64,000 nt of DNA. Source: Phytohabitans sp037414955. GTDB lineage: Bacteria > Actinomycetota > Actinomycetes > Mycobacteriales > Micromonosporaceae. The notes under the pieces were generated by a model. The model saw only the letters and a list, made by a program, of their open reading frames with translations, had not been told where the DNA came from and searched no databases. Location of the stretch: contig JBBEWH010000013.1 in NCBI GenBank assembly GCA_037414955.1, positions 92,757 through 156,756 of the forward strand, written 5' to 3'. Position numbers and translations under genes: made by a program. Positions 61,431 through 64,000 of this stretch are shown here, piece by piece. Each line of letters starts with the position of its first letter. Position 1 is the first letter of the stretch.

Positions 61431-63020
61431 ATGGCCACCCATCAACGCCGAATACGGACGGCGACCGCCCTGATCACGGCGGCAATTCTCGCCCTCGGCA
61501 CGCTCGTGGCCACCGGCCGGTCCACGGCCACCGCGGCCGCATGCCCCGCTCTACCCAGCTCGCTACCGGCGGCCAGTGCGTTGCCGGCGATCTCAGCGTT
61601 CCCGGATCCGTTCACGTTGTACGACGGCACCCGGATCACCAGCTCCGCCGACTGGGCCTGCCGGCGGGCACAGTTGCTCGAGCTGATCCAGTACTACGAG
61701 TACGGCCACCTACCCACGGACCCGACGACCACCACCGCGACCCTCAGCGGCAGCACCCTGACTGTCCGGGTGTCGGCCAACGGACGGAGCTCGTCGTTCA
61801 CCGCCACCGTGAACCTGCCCAGCGGCAGCGGTCCATTCCCGGGATTCATCCTGCTCAACGGGCTCGCGGCGAGCACGACAAGCCGCGGGTACGCCCAGGT
61901 CACCATCAACCCCAACAGCATCGCCGCGGACAGCAGCGCCAAAACCGGAGCGTTCTGGACGTTGTACCCCAACTCCGACGCCGGGGCGCTGATGGCGTGG
62001 GCGTGGGGCGTGCACCGCACACTCGACGCGATCAAGGCGGCGGTACCGCAGATCGACGGCACGAAGGTCGGCGTGTCCGGCTACTCCCGCTACGGCAAGG
62101 CGGCCACGGTCGCCGGGGCGTTCGACGAACGGATCGCGATGACCGTGCCCGGCTCCGCGGGCACCGCCGGCCTGGGCAACTACCGGTTCTTCTTCACCAA
62201 CGGCACCAATGACGAGACCCTCGACGGCATCCTCGGCGCGCCGTACTGGTTCACCCCGCGGTTCGCCACGTTCCGTGGCCAGGCCACCCGCCTGCCTATC
62301 GACCAGCACGAGGTGGGCGCGCTGGTCGCACCCCGCCTGCTACTCGCCACCAACGGCACCGAGGGCGCGGACGTCCGCACCAACCCGCAGGGCCTCGGCA
62401 TCACCTACCGGGCCGCCCAGATGGTGTACCAGTACCTCGGCGCCCGCGACCGCATCGGCGTCGCCTACCGGTCCGGCAGCCACCAGATCGACATGCGGGA
62501 CTACGAGGCGATCATGGACTTCGCCGACAAGTACCTCATGGGCCGGCCGATCTCACGCACATTCGACAGCGTTCCCTACCCCGCCCCGACCACCGCCCAG
62601 ATCCCGTGGACCATCCCACCGAACAATCCGGCCACACCGACGCCGACGGCACCGACAACGCCACCACCCACGAGCGCCCCGCCGACCACCCAGCCGCCCA
62701 CGAGCGCCCCACCCACGACCGGCGGCCCCATCGGTGCCTGCTCGGCCTCCTACCGGCAGGTCAACTCGTGGCAGGGCGGCTTCCAGGGCGAGGTCACCGT
62801 GCGCGCTGGCACCGCGGCCCTCACCAGCTGGTCCGTCGGAATGAGCTTCCCAGGGGGAACCACGCTCACTCAGCTGTGGAACGGCACGCTGAGCGGCAGC
62901 GCCCCGAACTACACAGTGCGTAACGTCTCGTACAACGGGTCGGTGGCCGCGAACGGTTCCACCACGTTCGGCTTCCTCGGCGGCGGCACCGCATCGACGC
63001 CGACGCTGATCTGCGGCTGA
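61431..63020 (+). CDS. CE15-type esterase with CBM2 module
   Basis: 529 residues from ATG 61431 with AAGGAG upstream; longer frames lack a signal. Signal TALITAAILALGTLVATG. CE15-like nucleophile GVSGYSRYGKAA (Ser219) and a His in RSGSHQID (His351). The canonical Glu segment reads TVPGSAGTAG with no Glu; an acid in NGTEGAD (~311-314), the position used by a subset of bacterial CE15 enzymes, may replace it. Linker rich in TP, then a CBM2 (YRQVNSWQGGFQGEVTV). Secreted. Sits between the fusion regulator and the GH30 xylanase. Confidence 0.82.
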   Translation: MATHQRRIRTATALITAAILALGTLVATGRSTATAAACPALPSSLPAASALPAISAFPDPFTLYDGTRITSSADWACRRAQLLELIQYYEYGHLPTDPTTTTATLSGSTLTVRVSANGRSSSFTATVNLPSGSGPFPGFILLNGLAASTTSRGYAQVTINPNSIAADSSAKTGAFWTLYPNSDAGALMAWAWGVHRTLDAIKAAVPQIDGTKVGVSGYSRYGKAATVAGAFDERIAMTVPGSAGTAGLGNYRFFFTNGTNDETLDGILGAPYWFTPRFATFRGQATRLPIDQHEVGALVAPRLLLATNGTEGADVRTNPQGLGITYRAAQMVYQYLGARDRIGVAYRSGSHQIDMRDYEAIMDFADKYLMGRPISRTFDSVPYPAPTTAQIPWTIPPNNPATPTPTAPTTPPPTSAPPTTQPPTSAPPTTGGPIGACSASYRQVNSWQGGFQGEVTVRAGTAALTSWSVGMSFPGGTTLTQLWNGTLSGSAPNYTVRNVSYNGSVAANGSTTFGFLGGGTASTPTLICG

Positions 63021-63033
63021 AGGCACGCGGAAC

Positions 63034-63055
63034 GTCCCGCATGATGAGTCGGGAC
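63034..63055. terminator. weak stem-loop
   Basis: GTCCCG-N10-CGGGAC between the esterase stop and the GH30 start; possibly an attenuating hairpin. Confidence 0.35.
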
Positions 63056-63094
63056 CGCTCAAAACTGTTGCCTCCCGAGCCAGTGGAGTAAATC

Positions 63095-64000
63095 GTGAAG
63101 AGGTCCCAGATTGCGTTGGTGGCCGCGGCGACCGCGCTGGCCACCGTGGCGAGCGTCCTGACAGCCCCGCCGCTGTCGGCCGCAACGCCTGATATCACCG
63201 TCAATACCGCCACGTCGTACCAGACGATCGACGGATTTGGCGGTGCGACCCCCATCTTCAATGGTTCCGGCATCCCGTGGACGGACAGCGAAACCCAAAC
63301 CCTTGTGGGTATGGGCCAGGGGCAGCTCGGTCTGTCGATCATCCGGACCGTGGTGTTGCCGGTGTCCAGCGAGTGGGGCCTGTACGCGGGCAGCCTGCGG
63401 ACGGCGAAGTCCTACGGTTCTGATGTCAAGATCCTCGCCTCGCCGTGGACGGCGCCGGCGAACTTCAAGACGAACAACAGCAGGGTGAACGGCGGCAAGC
63501 TTCGCACGGACTACTACGACGACTATGCCGAGCACTTGAACAGTTACGTGCAGTACATGAAGAGCCAGGGTGTCACGGTCGATGTGACTTCGGTCCAGAA
63601 CGAGCCGGACTGGCATCCCAACTACGATTCGATGGACTGGACCGGCACCGAGATGCGGAACTGGGTCCGCACCCAGGGCACCAAGGTCAGGGACACCAGG
63701 CTCCTGGTGGGCGAGTCGCTGAGGTTCAACCGCGCGTACTCCGACCCCACGCTGCAGGACGCCACCGCGCGCAACAACATCGGGTATGTCGGCGGCCACC
63801 TGTACGACGCCGAGAACAGCGGAAACCTGTCCGCTTACCCGCTAGCGACCCAGTACGGCAAGAACCAGTGGATGACCGAGTGGAACCTGCACGCGGCCGA
63901 CGGTGGTGGTTCGAACATCTGGGGGAACGCGAGCAACGCGGCGGTCTGGAACGAGACCCTGGACGACATCATGCGGACCGTGCACCGGTCGATGGAGGCC
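63095..64000 (+). CDS. GH30 glucuronoxylan xylanase, 3' end outside window
   Basis: GTG 63095 (GGAG at 63084-63087) opens a frame running off the right edge: 302 residues visible. Sec signal (ALVAAATALATVASVLTAPP ..SAA). GH30 hallmarks: YQTIDGFGGATPIF, LGLSIIRTVVLP, ILASPWTAPANFK, acid/base in VTSVQNEPDW, and nucleophile in QWMTEWNLH. The layout is that of subfamily 8 glucuronoxylanases, which cut xylan next to a methylglucuronic acid; the CE15 partner upstream removes the ester at that same decoration. 75 bases after the esterase gene, so likely one operon. Confidence 0.9.
   Translation, partial: MKRSQIALVAAATALATVASVLTAPPLSAATPDITVNTATSYQTIDGFGGATPIFNGSGIPWTDSETQTLVGMGQGQLGLSIIRTVVLPVSSEWGLYAGSLRTAKSYGSDVKILASPWTAPANFKTNNSRVNGGKLRTDYYDDYAEHLNSYVQYMKSQGVTVDVTSVQNEPDWHPNYDSMDWTGTEMRNWVRTQGTKVRDTRLLVGESLRFNRAYSDPTLQDATARNNIGYVGGHLYDAENSGNLSAYPLATQYGKNQWMTEWNLHAADGGGSNIWGNASNAAVWNETLDDIMRTVHRSMEA

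Overview
The window reads as chromosomal DNA of a filamentous, high-GC actinobacterium. Genes show near-saturated G/C third positions, frequent GTG/TTG starts, start-stop overlaps, an F420-type oxidoreductase, LacI/TetR/IclR/LuxR-type regulators and secreted plant-polysaccharide enzymes with Thr/Pro linkers and CBM2-type modules. A Micromonosporaceae-like genome fits best, but that placement is inference; there is no rRNA or marker gene here.

Layout. (1) 1-9.9 kb is part of a nonribosomal peptide locus: an A-T protein entering from the left edge, an amidohydrolase, a coupled 35-codon small ORF, an F420/LLM oxidoreductase, a convergent T-C-A-T synthetase without a thioesterase, a LuxR-type regulator, a small secreted protein and an alpha/beta hydrolase. 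(2) 9.9-20.5 kb is a complete branched-chain-type ABC importer (livG, H, M, J, F) interleaved with three AMP-ligase-family genes and an IclR regulator, probably for uptake and CoA activation of an organic acid. (3) 20.5-30.3 kb is a patchwork: a membrane protein, a TetM/OtrA-like ribosome protection gene with a candidate leader ORF, an SDR, a beheaded TetR, an MDR/TetR divergent pair with palindromic sites, a response regulator joined to the stump of its kinase, a PHM/DBM-like copper monooxygenase lipoprotein, and a broken FAD monooxygenase. (4) 30.3-34.8 kb holds an MMPL transporter convergent with a two-component system. (5) 35.4-40.6 kb is an aromatic meta-cleavage operon (extradiol dioxygenase, FAH-family hydrolase, FAD hydroxylase) with palindromic operators, an MBL hydrolase, and the torn head of a second dioxygenase. 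(6) 40.8-47.5 kb is a LAL regulator followed by four alpha/beta hydrolases and an MBL protein, all on the minus strand. (7) 47.5-64 kb is a plant-cell-wall (glucuronoxylan) region: two CE15-type esterases, a GH30 xylanase, a CBM2 protein with an unrecognised His-rich domain, a LacI regulator and a TetR-LacI fusion, among many truncated and chimeric gene fragments.

The most distinctive observations are the single-polypeptide TetR-LacI regulator (59415-61148), flanked by TetR-like palindromes upstream and a perfect LacI-like palindrome before the downstream esterase; the debris of shuffled CAZyme and regulator pieces at 47.6-49 and 56.4-57.1 kb, bracketed by a shared ~115-bp repeat; and the His-rich CBM2 protein. 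All family calls come from reading motifs by eye; no database search was run.
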